From: Rhodopseudomonas sp.
GTDB lineage: Bacteria > Pseudomonadota > Alphaproteobacteria > Rhizobiales > Xanthobacteraceae
Assembly: GCA_016124795.1 (NCBI GenBank)
Contig: WGNB01000070.1
Span: 1 to 34,861, forward strand
Reading direction: 5' to 3'
Length of the DNA: 34,861 nt
Numbering within the stretch: the stretch's first letter is position 1; each line of letters opens with the position of its first letter. The position numbers and the translations under genes were made by a program. Below, piece after piece: positions 7,367 through 16,208 of this stretch. Below the pieces are notes generated by a model. The model was not told where the DNA came from, did not search any database, and was given only the letters and a program-made list of their open reading frames with translations.

Positions 7367-9730
7367 ATGAGTGCGAATGGCATCGGCGCACCGGTTCGCC
7401 GCAAGGAAGACTTTCGTTTCATCACCGGCCAGGGCCAGTATACCGATGATGTGGTGCGGCCGGGCGAAACCCGCGCCGTCTTCGTGCGTTCGCCGCACGC
7501 CCATGCCAAAATCAAGAGCATCGACGTGTCGGCCGCCAGGACGATGCCGGGCGTGATCGATGTGCTGACCGGCGCGCAACTGGCCGGCGACAAGATCGGC
7601 AACCTGATCTGCGGCTGGATGATCCATTCCAAGGACGGGTCGCCGATGAAGATGTCGGCGCACCCGGCGCTGGCCGCCGGCAAGGTCAATTGCGTCGGCG
7701 ACGCCGTCGCGGTGGTGATCGCCGAGAGCCAGGCGCAGGGCCGCGACGCGGCCGAGAAGGTCAAGGTCGATTACGAGGTGCTGCCGGCGGTGGTCGATCC
7801 GGCCAAGGCGCAAGCCAAGGGCGCGCCGCAGATCCATCCGGATATTCCCAACAACACGATCTATCAGTGGCACCTCGGCGATCAGGCCGCGGTCAAGGCG
7901 GCCTTCGACGCGGCCTCCCACGTCACCACGCTCGACATCATCAATAACCGGCTGGTGCCGAATGCGATGGAGCCGCGCGCCGCGCTCGCCGAATACGACG
8001 CCGGCACCGATAACCTGACGCTGTGGAACACCTCGCAGAACCCGCATGTCGCGCGGCTGGTGATTTCCGCCTTCGTCGGCATCACGCCCGAACATAAATT
8101 GCGGGTGATCGCGCCCGATGTCGGCGGCGGTTTCGGCTCGAAGATCTTCATCTATCCGGAGGAGGTCGTCTGCCTGTGGGCGGCGCGCAAGGTGAAGCGG
8201 CCGGTGAAGTGGACCGCCGACCGGTCGGAAGCGTTTCTCACCGACGCGCATGGCCGCGATCACGTCACCCGCGCCGAACTCGCGCTCGACGCCAGCGGCA
8301 AGATCCTGGCGTTGCGGGCGAAAACCATCGCCAACCTCGGCGCCTATATGTCGACCTTCTCGTCGTCGGTGCCGACTTATCTCTACGCCACGCTGCTGTC
8401 GGGCCAGTACGCCATTCCCTCGATCTATTGCGAGGTCGACGCGGTCTATACCAACACCGCGCCGGTCGATGCCTATCGCGGCGCCGGCCGTCCGGAAGCG
8501 ACCTTCGTGGTCGAGCGGCTGATCGAAGTGGCGGCGCGGCAGATGGATCTCGAGCCGCCGGAATTGCGGCGGCGCAATTTCATCAAGAACTTCCCGCATC
8601 AGACGCCGGTGATCATGGCCTATGACGCGGGCGACTATAACGCCTCGATGAAAAAGGCGATGGAGATCGCCGACGTCAAGGGCTTCGCCAAGCGCAAGCG
8701 TGAGGCGGCCCGCAACGGCAAGCTGCGCGGCCTGGGCTATTCGACTTACATCGAAGCCTGCGGCATCGCGCCGTCGCAGGCCGTCGGCTCGCTTGGCGCA
8801 GGCGTCGGCCTGTGGGAAAGCGCCGAAGTGCGGGTCAACCCGACCGGCTCGGTCGAAATCCTCACCGGCTCGCATTCGCACGGCCAGGGCCACGAGACCA
8901 CCTTCGCCCAACTGGTGTCGGAGCGGCTCGGCATTCCCTTCGACAGCGTGTCGATCGTGCACGGCGACACCGACAAGGTGCAGTTCGGCATGGGCACCTA
9001 CGGCTCGCGTTCCGGCGCGGTCGGCATGTCGGCGATCGTCAAGGCGCTCGACAAGATCGAGGCCAAGGCCAAGAAGGTCGCCGCCTTCATGATGGAAGCC
9101 GCCGAGGGCGACATCGAGTTCAAGGACGGCAAGTTCACCGTCGCCGGCACCGACAAGTCGGCCGCCTTCGGCGACGTCGCGCTCAATGCCTATATCGCGC
9201 ACAAGTTCACCGGCGCCGAGCTGGAGCCGGGCCTGAAGGAAACCTCGTTCTACGACCCGACCAACTTCACCTTCCCGGCCGGCTGCCACATCTGCGAACT
9301 CGACATCGATATCGAGACCGGCAAGGTCGACATCGTCAACTGGACCGCGGTCGACGACTTCGGCACGGTGATCAATCCGATGATCGTCGAGGGCCAGGTC
9401 CACGGCGGCATCGCGCAGGGCGTCGGCCAGGCGCTGATGGAAGGCGCGGTCTACGACCAGGCCGGCCAGCTTGTGACCGGCTCGTTCATGGATTATTCCA
9501 TGCCGCACGCCCACGATCTGCCGTCGTTCCATGTCGGCACCACCGAAACCAAGGCGCCGTCCAATCCGCTCGGCATGAAAGGCTGCGGCGAGGCCGGCGC
9601 GATCGCGTCGCCCGCCGCCGTGATCAACGCCATTACCGATGCGATCGGCTCCGAAGATATCGCGATGCCGGCTACCGCCAACGCGGTGTGGTCGGCCTTG
9701 CAGCGCGCCAAAGCGCCGAAAGCCGCCTAG
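7367..9730 (+). CDS. Mo-hydroxylase large subunit, molybdopterin-binding (form II CoxL-like)
   Basis: Catalytic subunit that binds the molybdenum-cytosine-dinucleotide cofactor and hydroxylates the substrate with water-derived oxygen. The 787-residue length fits CoxL-type proteins. GGGFG at 253-257 is a conserved cofactor-contact loop, and the catalytic glutamate is E742 in GCGEAGAI. The active-site loop is AYRGAGR at 369-375. True CO dehydrogenase (form I) has AYxCSFR with the copper-binding cysteine. That cysteine is missing here, so the protein is form II and probably oxidises an aldehyde, aromatic or N-heterocyclic compound rather than CO. The RBS GGGAGGAG precedes the ATG. The substrate cannot be assigned. 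Confidence 0.95.
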   Translation: MSANGIGAPVRRKEDFRFITGQGQYTDDVVRPGETRAVFVRSPHAHAKIKSIDVSAARTMPGVIDVLTGAQLAGDKIGNLICGWMIHSKDGSPMKMSAHPALAAGKVNCVGDAVAVVIAESQAQGRDAAEKVKVDYEVLPAVVDPAKAQAKGAPQIHPDIPNNTIYQWHLGDQAAVKAAFDAASHVTTLDIINNRLVPNAMEPRAALAEYDAGTDNLTLWNTSQNPHVARLVISAFVGITPEHKLRVIAPDVGGGFGSKIFIYPEEVVCLWAARKVKRPVKWTADRSEAFLTDAHGRDHVTRAELALDASGKILALRAKTIANLGAYMSTFSSSVPTYLYATLLSGQYAIPSIYCEVDAVYTNTAPVDAYRGAGRPEATFVVERLIEVAARQMDLEPPELRRRNFIKNFPHQTPVIMAYDAGDYNASMKKAMEIADVKGFAKRKREAARNGKLRGLGYSTYIEACGIAPSQAVGSLGAGVGLWESAEVRVNPTGSVEILTGSHSHGQGHETTFAQLVSERLGIPFDSVSIVHGDTDKVQFGMGTYGSRSGAVGMSAIVKALDKIEAKAKKVAAFMMEAAEGDIEFKDGKFTVAGTDKSAAFGDVALNAYIAHKFTGAELEPGLKETSFYDPTNFTFPAGCHICELDIDIETGKVDIVNWTAVDDFGTVINPMIVEGQVHGGIAQGVGQALMEGAVYDQAGQLVTGSFMDYSMPHAHDLPSFHVGTTETKAPSNPLGMKGCGEAGAIASPAAVINAITDAIGSEDIAMPATANAVWSALQRAKAPKAA

Positions 9731-9759
9731 ACCGAATTCGAATTCAAACGGAGAGACTG

Positions 9760-10560
9760 ATGTACAACTTCACCTTCCATCGCCCGACCACGGTCCGCCA
9801 GGCGGCCGGTCTGCTGGCGCGTAACCCGGACGGCAAGCTCCTGGCCGGCGGCCACTCGCTGCTGCCGGTGATGAAGCAGCGGCTGGCCCAGCCCTCGGCG
9901 CTGGTCGACCTGTCGCTGGTCGAAGGCATGACCGGCGTCGAACTCAAGGGCCGTTCGGTGGTGATCGGCGCGATGACGCGCCACGCCGACGTCGCCAAGT
10001 CGGACGTGCTCAAGGAAGTGATGCCGGGTCTGGCCGCCGTGCCGGGCTCGGTCGGCGACCCGCAGGTCCGCAATCGCGGCACCATCGGCGGCTCGATCGC
10101 CAATAATGACCCGAACGCCGACTATCCGGCCGCCTGCCTTGGCCTCGGGGCCACCATCATCACCAACAAGCGGCGCATCGCCGCCGACGATTTCTTCCAG
10201 GGCATGTATACGACCGCGCTGGAAGACGGCGAGATCATCGTCAAGGTGTCGTTCCCGATCGCCAAGAAGGCGGCTTACGAGAAGTTCAAGCACCCGGCGT
10301 CGGGCTTCGCGCTGGTCGGCGTGTTCGTCTCCAAGCGCGGCTCGGACATCCGCGTTGCCGTCACCGGCGCCGGCTCGGAAGGCGTGTTCCGCGTGCCGAC
10401 TTTCGAGGAAGCGCTGAAGAAGCGTTTCACCGCCAAGTCGATCGAGGGCATGACCATCCCGGCGACCGGCATGAACTCCGACATTCATGCCAGCCCGGAA
10501 TATCGCGCTCATCTGGTCAGCGTGCTGACCAAGCGCGCGCTGAACAAGGCGAACGCCTGA
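9760..10560 (+). CDS. Mo-hydroxylase medium subunit, FAD-binding (CoxM-like)
   Basis: Flavoprotein subunit that collects electrons from the iron-sulfur subunit and hands them to the final acceptor. The 266-residue product shows the two FAD motifs of the family: AGGHSL at 29-34 and TIGGSIANNDPNADYP at 108-123. A C-terminal CO-dehydrogenase-flavoprotein-type domain follows. The start ATG 9760 has GGAGAG a few bases upstream; the frame is open back into coxL, but that part is a shadow. The gap to the large-subunit stop is 29 bp and contains a perfect 12-bp palindrome (GAATTCGAATTC, 9734-9745). The gene order small-large-medium differs from the M-S-L order of the classical cox operon. Confidence 0.94.
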   Translation: MYNFTFHRPTTVRQAAGLLARNPDGKLLAGGHSLLPVMKQRLAQPSALVDLSLVEGMTGVELKGRSVVIGAMTRHADVAKSDVLKEVMPGLAAVPGSVGDPQVRNRGTIGGSIANNDPNADYPAACLGLGATIITNKRRIAADDFFQGMYTTALEDGEIIVKVSFPIAKKAAYEKFKHPASGFALVGVFVSKRGSDIRVAVTGAGSEGVFRVPTFEEALKKRFTAKSIEGMTIPATGMNSDIHASPEYRAHLVSVLTKRALNKANA

Positions 10561-10588
10561 ATAGCCGCGTCGTGAAGGCGCTTTAATC

Positions 10589-11800
10589 TTGGCCTCCGAC
10601 CGGGAGGCAACGTCAACCAAGCCGATGGCGAGCCCCGTTGTGGTGCTCGCCGTCGGCTTTGTCGTGCTGTTCATCGGCGGCGGCGCGCGTTTCACCGTCG
10701 GCCTGACGCTCAAGCCGATGGTCGAGGAGTTCGGCTGGCTGCGCAGCGATATCGGTCAGGCCGTCGCGCTGTTCCAGATCGTGTCGGCGTCCGCGATGTT
10801 CGCCGCCGGCTATCTGGCGGACCGCACCAGTCCGCGTCTGGTGCTCGGCGGCGGACTGCTGGTCAGCGGCATCGGCATCGGGCTGATGAGCGGCATCACC
10901 GCGCCGTGGCACGCGCTGGTGCTCTATGGCGTGATCTTCGCGCTCGGCAACGGCGCGGCCTCCGTCATCCCGGTCGGCGTGATGGTGACGCGCGCCTTTC
11001 CGGTGCGCACGGGCTTCGCCAACGCGGCGGTGATGTCCGGCATGAGCCTTGGCCAGCTGGTGGTGATCGCCGTCCTGGCCGCCGTCCTCGTCAGTGTGAG
11101 CTGGCACTCGGTTTACACCTGGCTTGGCGTCGCCCATCTGGCGCTGGTGCCGCTGTTGATCCTGGCGATTCCGAACACGTCGCCGGCCCAGGCCAAGGCG
11201 TCGCGGCCGGCCGATGGCTTGGGCATCGCGCAGGCGGCGCGTACCCGGCAGTTCTGGCTGCTGATCGGCGTTTACGCGATCTGCGGCTTCGGCGACTTCT
11301 TCGTTTCGACGCATGTCGTGGCCTTCGCCCAGGATCGTGGCGTCAGCGCATTTCTGGCCGGCGATCTGCTGGCGCTGATGGGGCTGACCGGGCTCATCGG
11401 CGTGGTCGCGGCCGGCGCGATGAGCGACCGCTCCGGCCCGCGCTGGCCGGCCGCCTTGTCCTTTATCGCGCGCGCGGCGGTCTTTGCGCTGGTGATGGTC
11501 GATCAGTCGCCGGTCTCGGTGACGATCTTCGCGCTGGTCTTCGGCCTGACCTTCCTGATGACCGCGCCCTTGACCGTCGTCTTCGTCGTCGAGAGTTTCG
11601 GCTCGCGCCATCTCGGCGCGCTGACCGGTCTGATCACGATGGTGCATCACATGTGTGGCGGCCTTGGCGCTTATCTCGGCGCGGCGTCTTTCGATGTCAC
11701 CGGCAATTACGACGCGGCCTTCGCGGTGATGCTGACGGTGTCGTCGGCCGCGGCGGTGCTGAGCTTGATGCTGCGTGAGCCGCGCCCGGCTAGAGTCTGA
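10589..11800 (+). CDS. MFS transporter
   Basis: Twelve-helix major facilitator superfamily transporter of about 400 residues, probably importing or exporting a small organic acid. The A-like loop between helices 2 and 3 (AAGYLADRTSPRLVLGGG) and a matching loop before helix 9 (GAMSDRSGPRWPAAL) are visible. It starts 28 bp after the Mo-hydroxylase medium subunit, so it is very likely part of that operon and may move its substrate or product. The start is uncertain: TTG 10589 gives 403 residues, while ATG 10625 (MASPVVVLAVGF) removes 12 polar residues but has a poorly spaced RBS. The 3' end overlaps the convergent beta-propeller gene by 11 bp. Confidence 0.87.
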   Translation: MASDREATSTKPMASPVVVLAVGFVVLFIGGGARFTVGLTLKPMVEEFGWLRSDIGQAVALFQIVSASAMFAAGYLADRTSPRLVLGGGLLVSGIGIGLMSGITAPWHALVLYGVIFALGNGAASVIPVGVMVTRAFPVRTGFANAAVMSGMSLGQLVVIAVLAAVLVSVSWHSVYTWLGVAHLALVPLLILAIPNTSPAQAKASRPADGLGIAQAARTRQFWLLIGVYAICGFGDFFVSTHVVAFAQDRGVSAFLAGDLLALMGLTGLIGVVAAGAMSDRSGPRWPAALSFIARAAVFALVMVDQSPVSVTIFALVFGLTFLMTAPLTVVFVVESFGSRHLGALTGLITMVHHMCGGLGAYLGAASFDVTGNYDAAFAVMLTVSSAAAVLSLMLREPRPARV

Positions 11801-12926
11801 CCGCGCTCAACCGCGCGGTCGCGGCCGCCGTGAACGTCACGTCGTCGACGGTCGCCAGCGGCACGCGGTCCTTCTTCAAGCCGCGATAGAACTCGCCTTT
11901 CGATACCGGATCGACATCGGCAATGATGGTCCAATGGTCGCCGCCGTCGAGGCTCTCGAATACTTGTCCGTCGGTGTCGGCGGCATAGAGCCCGTAACCG
12001 CCGGCATAAGCTTCGATCGTCAGCGCGCCGAAGGTTGCGCGTTGGCCGTTCGGCAAGCCGCCGAGCAGACGTTCCCAGGTCTGACCGGCATCGCGGCTGC
12101 GAAACATTTTGCCGCGCGCGCGGCCGAGTTTGTACCAATGCGGCGGCCAGCCGACGCCGGCGGTCAGGAAGGCGAGGTCAGGATTGTCGGGGTGGATAAC
12201 GAAGGGGTCGGGATAGTTGGCGTCCGCCGGCATCGGGTTTTTGCGCCAGGTCTTGCCATCGTTGTCGCTGGCCATCACGCCGACGATGCCGTTGGCGATC
12301 AGGATCCGGCCCGGCCGATCGGGATGGACGAGAATGCGATGGATGTCGTTTTCGCCGACCAGTGGATCGACGTGCAGATCGGTAAAGGTTTCGCCGAAGT
12401 CGGTCGAGACCAGCAGCGCGCCGATTTCGATCCCGACCATCAAGCGGTCGCCGTCGAGCACGATTTCCTTGACGTGGCCGACCCGTGGCGGTGGCGGAAA
12501 GCACCAGCTCTCGGCGCCGGCGACCGCGCGTAATCCCGTCAACTCGCGCCAGGTCTCGCCCGCATCCTCGCTGAGGTAGAGGTGGGCGGGCAGAGCGCCC
12601 ACCAGCACCACGTCCTTGCCCTGCAATTTGCCGGCCCGCGCCGACCACAGGTCGTGACGGTCGAGCCCGTGGTTGATCCATTGCCAGGTCATGCCGCCAT
12701 CGCGGCTGCGGGCGACACCGACGCCATGAGTGGCGGCATAGAGCGTGCCGTCGTCGGCCGACGTGACGGCGCTGACGAAACAGCCGGCCAGCGCCTTGTG
12801 CGCGACGGCCCAACCGGTTTCGCCTCGCTTCAGGAGGGCGATTCCGGCCACCGTGCCGATAAGGATCGTGTCGGATGGCTGCGCTGCGCGGTGGCTGTTG
12901 TGGCCACCGTTGGACAGAAGGATCAT
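11790..12926 (-). CDS. Asp-box (BNR/sialidase-like) beta-propeller protein
   Basis: A 378-residue protein made of six Asp-box hairpins (S-x-D-x-G-x-T-W type) at about 74-81, 119-126, 174-181, 220-227, 277-284 and 325-332, spaced as in six- or seven-bladed propellers of the sialidase/photosystem-assembly type. No signal peptide is visible, and the catalytic arginine triad of true sialidases is not apparent, so it is more likely a binding or uncharacterised enzymatic propeller. The ATG at 12926 has GGGAG 7 bases upstream. It is convergent with the MFS gene, sharing 11 bp, and divergent from the TRAP operon. Its substrate or partner is unknown. Confidence 0.82.
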   Translation of the reverse strand: MILLSNGGHNSHRAAQPSDTILIGTVAGIALLKRGETGWAVAHKALAGCFVSAVTSADDGTLYAATHGVGVARSRDGGMTWQWINHGLDRHDLWSARAGKLQGKDVVLVGALPAHLYLSEDAGETWRELTGLRAVAGAESWCFPPPPRVGHVKEIVLDGDRLMVGIEIGALLVSTDFGETFTDLHVDPLVGENDIHRILVHPDRPGRILIANGIVGVMASDNDGKTWRKNPMPADANYPDPFVIHPDNPDLAFLTAGVGWPPHWYKLGRARGKMFRSRDAGQTWERLLGGLPNGQRATFGALTIEAYAGGYGLYAADTDGQVFESLDGGDHWTIIADVDPVSKGEFYRGLKKDRVPLATVDDVTFTAAATARLSAVRL

Positions 12927-13315
12927 GCTGTCGCTCCCTAAGCCGTTCGCCCCACCTCTGGCTGTCCCGCCAGTCCGGCAAGACTGACGGTTTGGCGCGG
13001 CGAGTCAATCGCGGCGATTATTTCCCGGGCCGCTTTGCGCAAGCCACGCCATGTAAACCAAGTCATGTCAGCCGTGCTTTGCAAATCGTGTCCTGCAAAC
13101 CGGGTTGCGCGAACGGGCGGGTCGCGTCGAGCCGGGTGGCGTGCCGTTCGGCGGCCGGTTGTGATGAATTGAAATAACAATCGCGCGGCTTGGCTCCGGT
13201 CGTCGCGCATGGTCATCCATCGCGCGCGTGGGCCCTTGGCGTAGATGTCAGGTTGCCATTGCGAAAATCCATTCTACGATGCCTGTAATATTTTTGGCAT
13301 CAAAGGATTCGACCT
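12927..13315. other. Divergent intergenic region between propeller gene and TRAP operon
   Basis: This 389-bp region must hold promoters for both directions. Apart from a short inverted repeat at 13278-13301, no promoter, RNA gene or convincing small gene was recognised. A minus-strand open frame at 12938-13216 lacks coding features. Confidence 0.5.
13278..13301 (+). promoter_or_regulatory. Inverted repeat before the TRAP operon (possible operator)
   Basis: GATGCC, 12 A/T-rich bases, GGCATC: perfect 6-bp arms immediately before the dctP-type RBS AAAGGA. The spacer contains TAATAT, which could serve as a -10 box. A regulator here would block initiation or elongation. Short arms make this tentative. 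Confidence 0.35.
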
Positions 13316-14362
13316 ATGTCAGCACGACGTTGTGGGAAGATGGCTGCTTTTCGTGGCGCGGCGATATTGTCCATGGTCTTTGCGGCGACCTTGACGGCGG
13401 CCCAGCTGTCGTCGCCGGCTCAAGCGGAAGCGGTTAAGTTCCGGGTCACCACTGAAAACAACGCCAATCACGTCAATACAAAGTTTCTGCAAGCCTTCGT
13501 CGACCGTCTCAACAAGGACGGCAAGGGCGCGATCAAGGCCGAGCTGTATCACAGCGGCCAGCTTTACAAGGGCCGTGACGTGCCGCGCGCCCTGCGGCAG
13601 GGCAATGTCGAGATGGCGGCGGTCGGCACCTGGCAATTGGGCGGCGTCGCGCCGGACGTCGATCTGTTGTTCATTCCCTATTTTTACGGCCGCGCCTCGG
13701 CCGATATGCACAAGATCGCCGATGGCCCGGTCGGCAAGGCGATCAATCAATCGATCGAAAGCAAGATCGGTGCGACGGTGCTTGGTCCGTGGATCGATCT
13801 TGGCGCGGCCAATACCTTTGGCGCTGGCCGGGCCGTCAACAGCTTTGAATCGCTCAAGGGCATGAAGATCCGCATTCCAGGCGGGGCCGCCAATACCGCG
13901 CGCTATGAAGCGCTGGGCGCGGTCCCGACCGTGGTGCCGTGGCCCGATACGCCGCTGGCGCTGCAACAGGGCACGGTCGACGGCCTGTTGACGACCTTCG
14001 AGACGGCGGCCTCGGCCAAGCTGTGGGAAGCCGGCGTCAAGACCGCGCTGGAAGACAACCAGTATTATGCCTTCTTCATTCCGCTGGTGAGCAAGGCGTT
14101 CTGGACCTCGACCACCGAGGCCAACCGCAAACTGCTGACCGACACTTGGGCGGCGATGGTCGAGGACGGCCGCAAGACCGCGCAGGACGAACAACTCAAG
14201 GCCCGCCAGAAGCTCGCTGAGCACGGCGTCGTCATCACCGTGCCCGATCCGGCGGTGCAGGCGACATGGCGCGCCAAGATGCTGGCCGGCGAACCGGCGC
14301 TGGTGAAAAAGCTCGGCGCCAGCGAAGCCTTGTACACCCAGATCAAAGCGGCGATGCCTTGA
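13316..14362 (+). CDS. TRAP transporter substrate-binding protein (DctP type)
   Basis: Periplasmic binding protein of a tripartite ATP-independent (TRAP) uptake system for an organic acid. The 348-residue precursor has a signal peptide (about residues 1-37, SSPAQA cleavage region) and the two-lobed DctP fold. The conserved arginine that usually clamps the substrate carboxylate is R186 in KGMKIRIPGG, and the downstream PDTPLALQQGTVDG segment is typical. The ATG at 13316 has AAGGA 8 bases upstream. It is the first gene of a tightly packed P-Q-M operon. The substrate may be a dicarboxylate, a keto acid or an aromatic acid; the position between Mo-hydroxylase and maturation genes suggests a catabolic link. 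Confidence 0.93.
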   Translation: MSARRCGKMAAFRGAAILSMVFAATLTAAQLSSPAQAEAVKFRVTTENNANHVNTKFLQAFVDRLNKDGKGAIKAELYHSGQLYKGRDVPRALRQGNVEMAAVGTWQLGGVAPDVDLLFIPYFYGRASADMHKIADGPVGKAINQSIESKIGATVLGPWIDLGAANTFGAGRAVNSFESLKGMKIRIPGGAANTARYEALGAVPTVVPWPDTPLALQQGTVDGLLTTFETAASAKLWEAGVKTALEDNQYYAFFIPLVSKAFWTSTTEANRKLLTDTWAAMVEDGRKTAQDEQLKARQKLAEHGVVITVPDPAVQATWRAKMLAGEPALVKKLGASEALYTQIKAAMP

Positions 14363-14904
14363 ACGCAGCGTCGACGACGGCGGATAGCCGGCTGCTCGGC
14401 CTGCTGCGGCAGGTCGAGCAGTTTCTGGTCGCCGCGCCCGCGCTCGTCGCGCTGGCGCTGGTCGCCGAACAGGCGGCAGCGCGCTATCTCTATCCGACGG
14501 CGCTGTATGACTGGGCCGACGAAATCGTCGTCTATCTCGTGGTCTGGTCGATCCTGTTATCGCTGGGCCGGATTTCGGCGGAAGGCGCGCATATCCGCGC
14601 CGAAGTCGTGATCGATCGGCTGCCGGTCTGGCTGGCGCGCGCCTTCGATATGGCCACGACCGCGCTCGGCCTGGTCTTTCTGGTGGTGCTGACCTGGTAC
14701 GCCTGGCGGGTGGCGCATGACGCCTTCGTCTTCGACGACCGGACGTCGAGCAGCCTGCGCTTTCCGATCTGGATTTATTATGCCGCGATGCCGGCCGGCT
14801 GCGCCGCGATGGCGGTCGGCTTCCTGTTCCATTTGATCCGGCAGATTGCCGCGCCGGCCGCCGCGCACAAGCCGGCGCAAGGCGTCGAGACGCTTGAACC
14901 ATGA
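14359..14904 (+). CDS. TRAP transporter small permease subunit (DctQ type)
   Basis: Small membrane subunit that stabilises the TRAP permease. Starting from the TTG at 14359, the product has 181 residues and four hydrophobic segments (about 20-38, 52-70, 98-115 and 138-160), the normal DctQ pattern. The segment YDWADEIVVYLVVWSILL matches the conserved second helix. I chose TTG because it overlaps the dctP-type stop as TTGA, giving direct translational coupling; an ATG 93 bases earlier lies inside the previous gene and would add a non-membrane, Arg-rich extension. The 3' end overlaps the large permease gene as ATGA. Confidence 0.88.
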   Translation: MNAASTTADSRLLGLLRQVEQFLVAAPALVALALVAEQAAARYLYPTALYDWADEIVVYLVVWSILLSLGRISAEGAHIRAEVVIDRLPVWLARAFDMATTALGLVFLVVLTWYAWRVAHDAFVFDDRTSSSLRFPIWIYYAAMPAGCAAMAVGFLFHLIRQIAAPAAAHKPAQGVETLEP

Positions 14905-16184
14905 CCGCCGCCGTCGCCGGATTTCTGTTCTTTTTTCTGCTGTTGTTTGGCGCGCCGATTTTCGTCGTGCTCGGCGTTACGGCGGCGACCAGCTTCGCGC
15001 TCGACGGCCAGCCGCTGATCGGTCTGGCGCAGAAAATCATCGACGAGCTGAATTCGTCGACGCTGGTGGCGGTGCCGTTCTTCGTGATCGCCGCCCGGAT
15101 CATGGACCGTGGCGGCATTTCGCGGGCTTTGATCGACGCGGCGCGCAGTTGGGTCGGCCATGCGCGCGGCGGGCTGGCTTACGTCTGCGTCGCGACCTGC
15201 ACGATCTTTGCCGCGATCTCCGGATCGAGCGTGGCGACCGCGCTGGCGATGGCGGTCATCCTGGTGCCGGCGATGGCCGGGCGGTCTTATCCGCGACCCT
15301 TTACCCTCGGCGTCATCGGCGCATCCGGCACGCTCGGCATCCTGATTCCGCCGAGCCTGCCGATGATCGTCTATGCGGTGATTACCGATACCTCGGTGCC
15401 GCGGCTGTTTCTGGCCGGCATCATTCCCGGCATCCTGCAGGCCGGACTGTTCATGGCGGTGATCGCGATCATCGCGCGCCGTAACGCGCTGCCGCGCGAG
15501 CCTCGACCGCCGCTGGCCGATTTTGTTGCTGCCAATCTGCGCGCCGTGCCGGCCTTGATGCTGCCGGTGATCGTGCTGGGCGGAATTTATGGCGGGCTGG
15601 TTACGGTGACGGAGGCCGCCGGCCTGTCGGCGATTGTCGCCATTCTCATCGCGACGATGGTCTATCGCGAACTGGCCTGGACCGACGTGCCGGCGACGGT
15701 GGCGGATTCGGTGCGCTCGAGCGCGGTCATCATGGTGATCGTGGCGATGGCTTTCGCCTTCAGCCACTGGATCACCGAGACCGGTTTGACGCGGACCTTG
15801 CTGGCCTGGACCAACCAGAGCGGCATGACGCCATGGCAGTTCCTGTTGGCGATCAACATCGTTCTGATCCTGCTCGGCATGGTGCTGGAGGTTTTCGCGA
15901 TCCTGTTGCTGACCGTGCCTTTGATCGTGCCGATCCTGGCGGCGTTGCATATCGATCCGGTGCATTTCGCGATCGTGATGATCGTCAATATGGAGCTGGG
16001 CCTGCTGACGCCGCCGATCGGTCTGAACCTGTTCGTGCTGTCGGGGGCGTCCGGCGCGCCGGTCGGCGAGGTGGTCAAGGGCGTCTGGCCCTTCATCCTG
16101 GCGATGGTGATCTTGCTGCTGCTTTTGACTTATGTTCCGGTGATATCGACGTTTCTGCCGGATCTGGTCTACGGCCATTCCTGA
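14901..16184 (+). CDS. TRAP transporter large permease subunit (DctM type)
   Basis: The ion-coupled transport channel of the TRAP system, with about twelve membrane segments in 427 residues, a normal length. Family hallmarks include the N-terminal FLFFFLLLFGAPIFVVLG helix, the PFFVIAARIMDRGGI segment near residue 55, the SGSSVATALAM loop and the ASGTLGILIPPSLPMIVYAV motif near residue 137. The C-terminal half repeats the pattern with LLTPPIGLNLFVLSG. The ATG overlaps the DctQ stop (ATGA). The gene ends 24 bp before the convergent TPR/oxygenase gene, with no clear terminator between them. Confidence 0.95.
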   Translation: MTAAVAGFLFFFLLLFGAPIFVVLGVTAATSFALDGQPLIGLAQKIIDELNSSTLVAVPFFVIAARIMDRGGISRALIDAARSWVGHARGGLAYVCVATCTIFAAISGSSVATALAMAVILVPAMAGRSYPRPFTLGVIGASGTLGILIPPSLPMIVYAVITDTSVPRLFLAGIIPGILQAGLFMAVIAIIARRNALPREPRPPLADFVAANLRAVPALMLPVIVLGGIYGGLVTVTEAAGLSAIVAILIATMVYRELAWTDVPATVADSVRSSAVIMVIVAMAFAFSHWITETGLTRTLLAWTNQSGMTPWQFLLAINIVLILLGMVLEVFAILLLTVPLIVPILAALHIDPVHFAIVMIVNMELGLLTPPIGLNLFVLSGASGAPVGEVVKGVWPFILAMVILLLLLTYVPVISTFLPDLVYGHS

Positions 16185-16208
16185 GGGTGAGGCCGCCGGT
16201 CGCGAGGC

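Noticed and set aside
7313..9532. 739-codon minus-strand open frame opposite the Mo-hydroxylase large subunit
   Set aside because: No recognisable domain, His/Arg/Asp-rich composition and no RBS; explained by high G+C codon use of the real gene.
7367..10560. True (form I) aerobic CO dehydrogenase
   Set aside because: The large subunit lacks the AYxCSFR loop with the copper-binding cysteine and has AYRGAGR instead.
12938..13216. 92-codon minus-strand open frame in the gap before the TRAP operon
   Set aside because: Arg-rich product without domain, RBS or consistent codon pattern.
14778..16178. 466-codon minus-strand open frame opposite the TRAP large permease
   Set aside because: Shadow frame with Arg/His/Gln-rich product; the opposite strand encodes a clear membrane protein.
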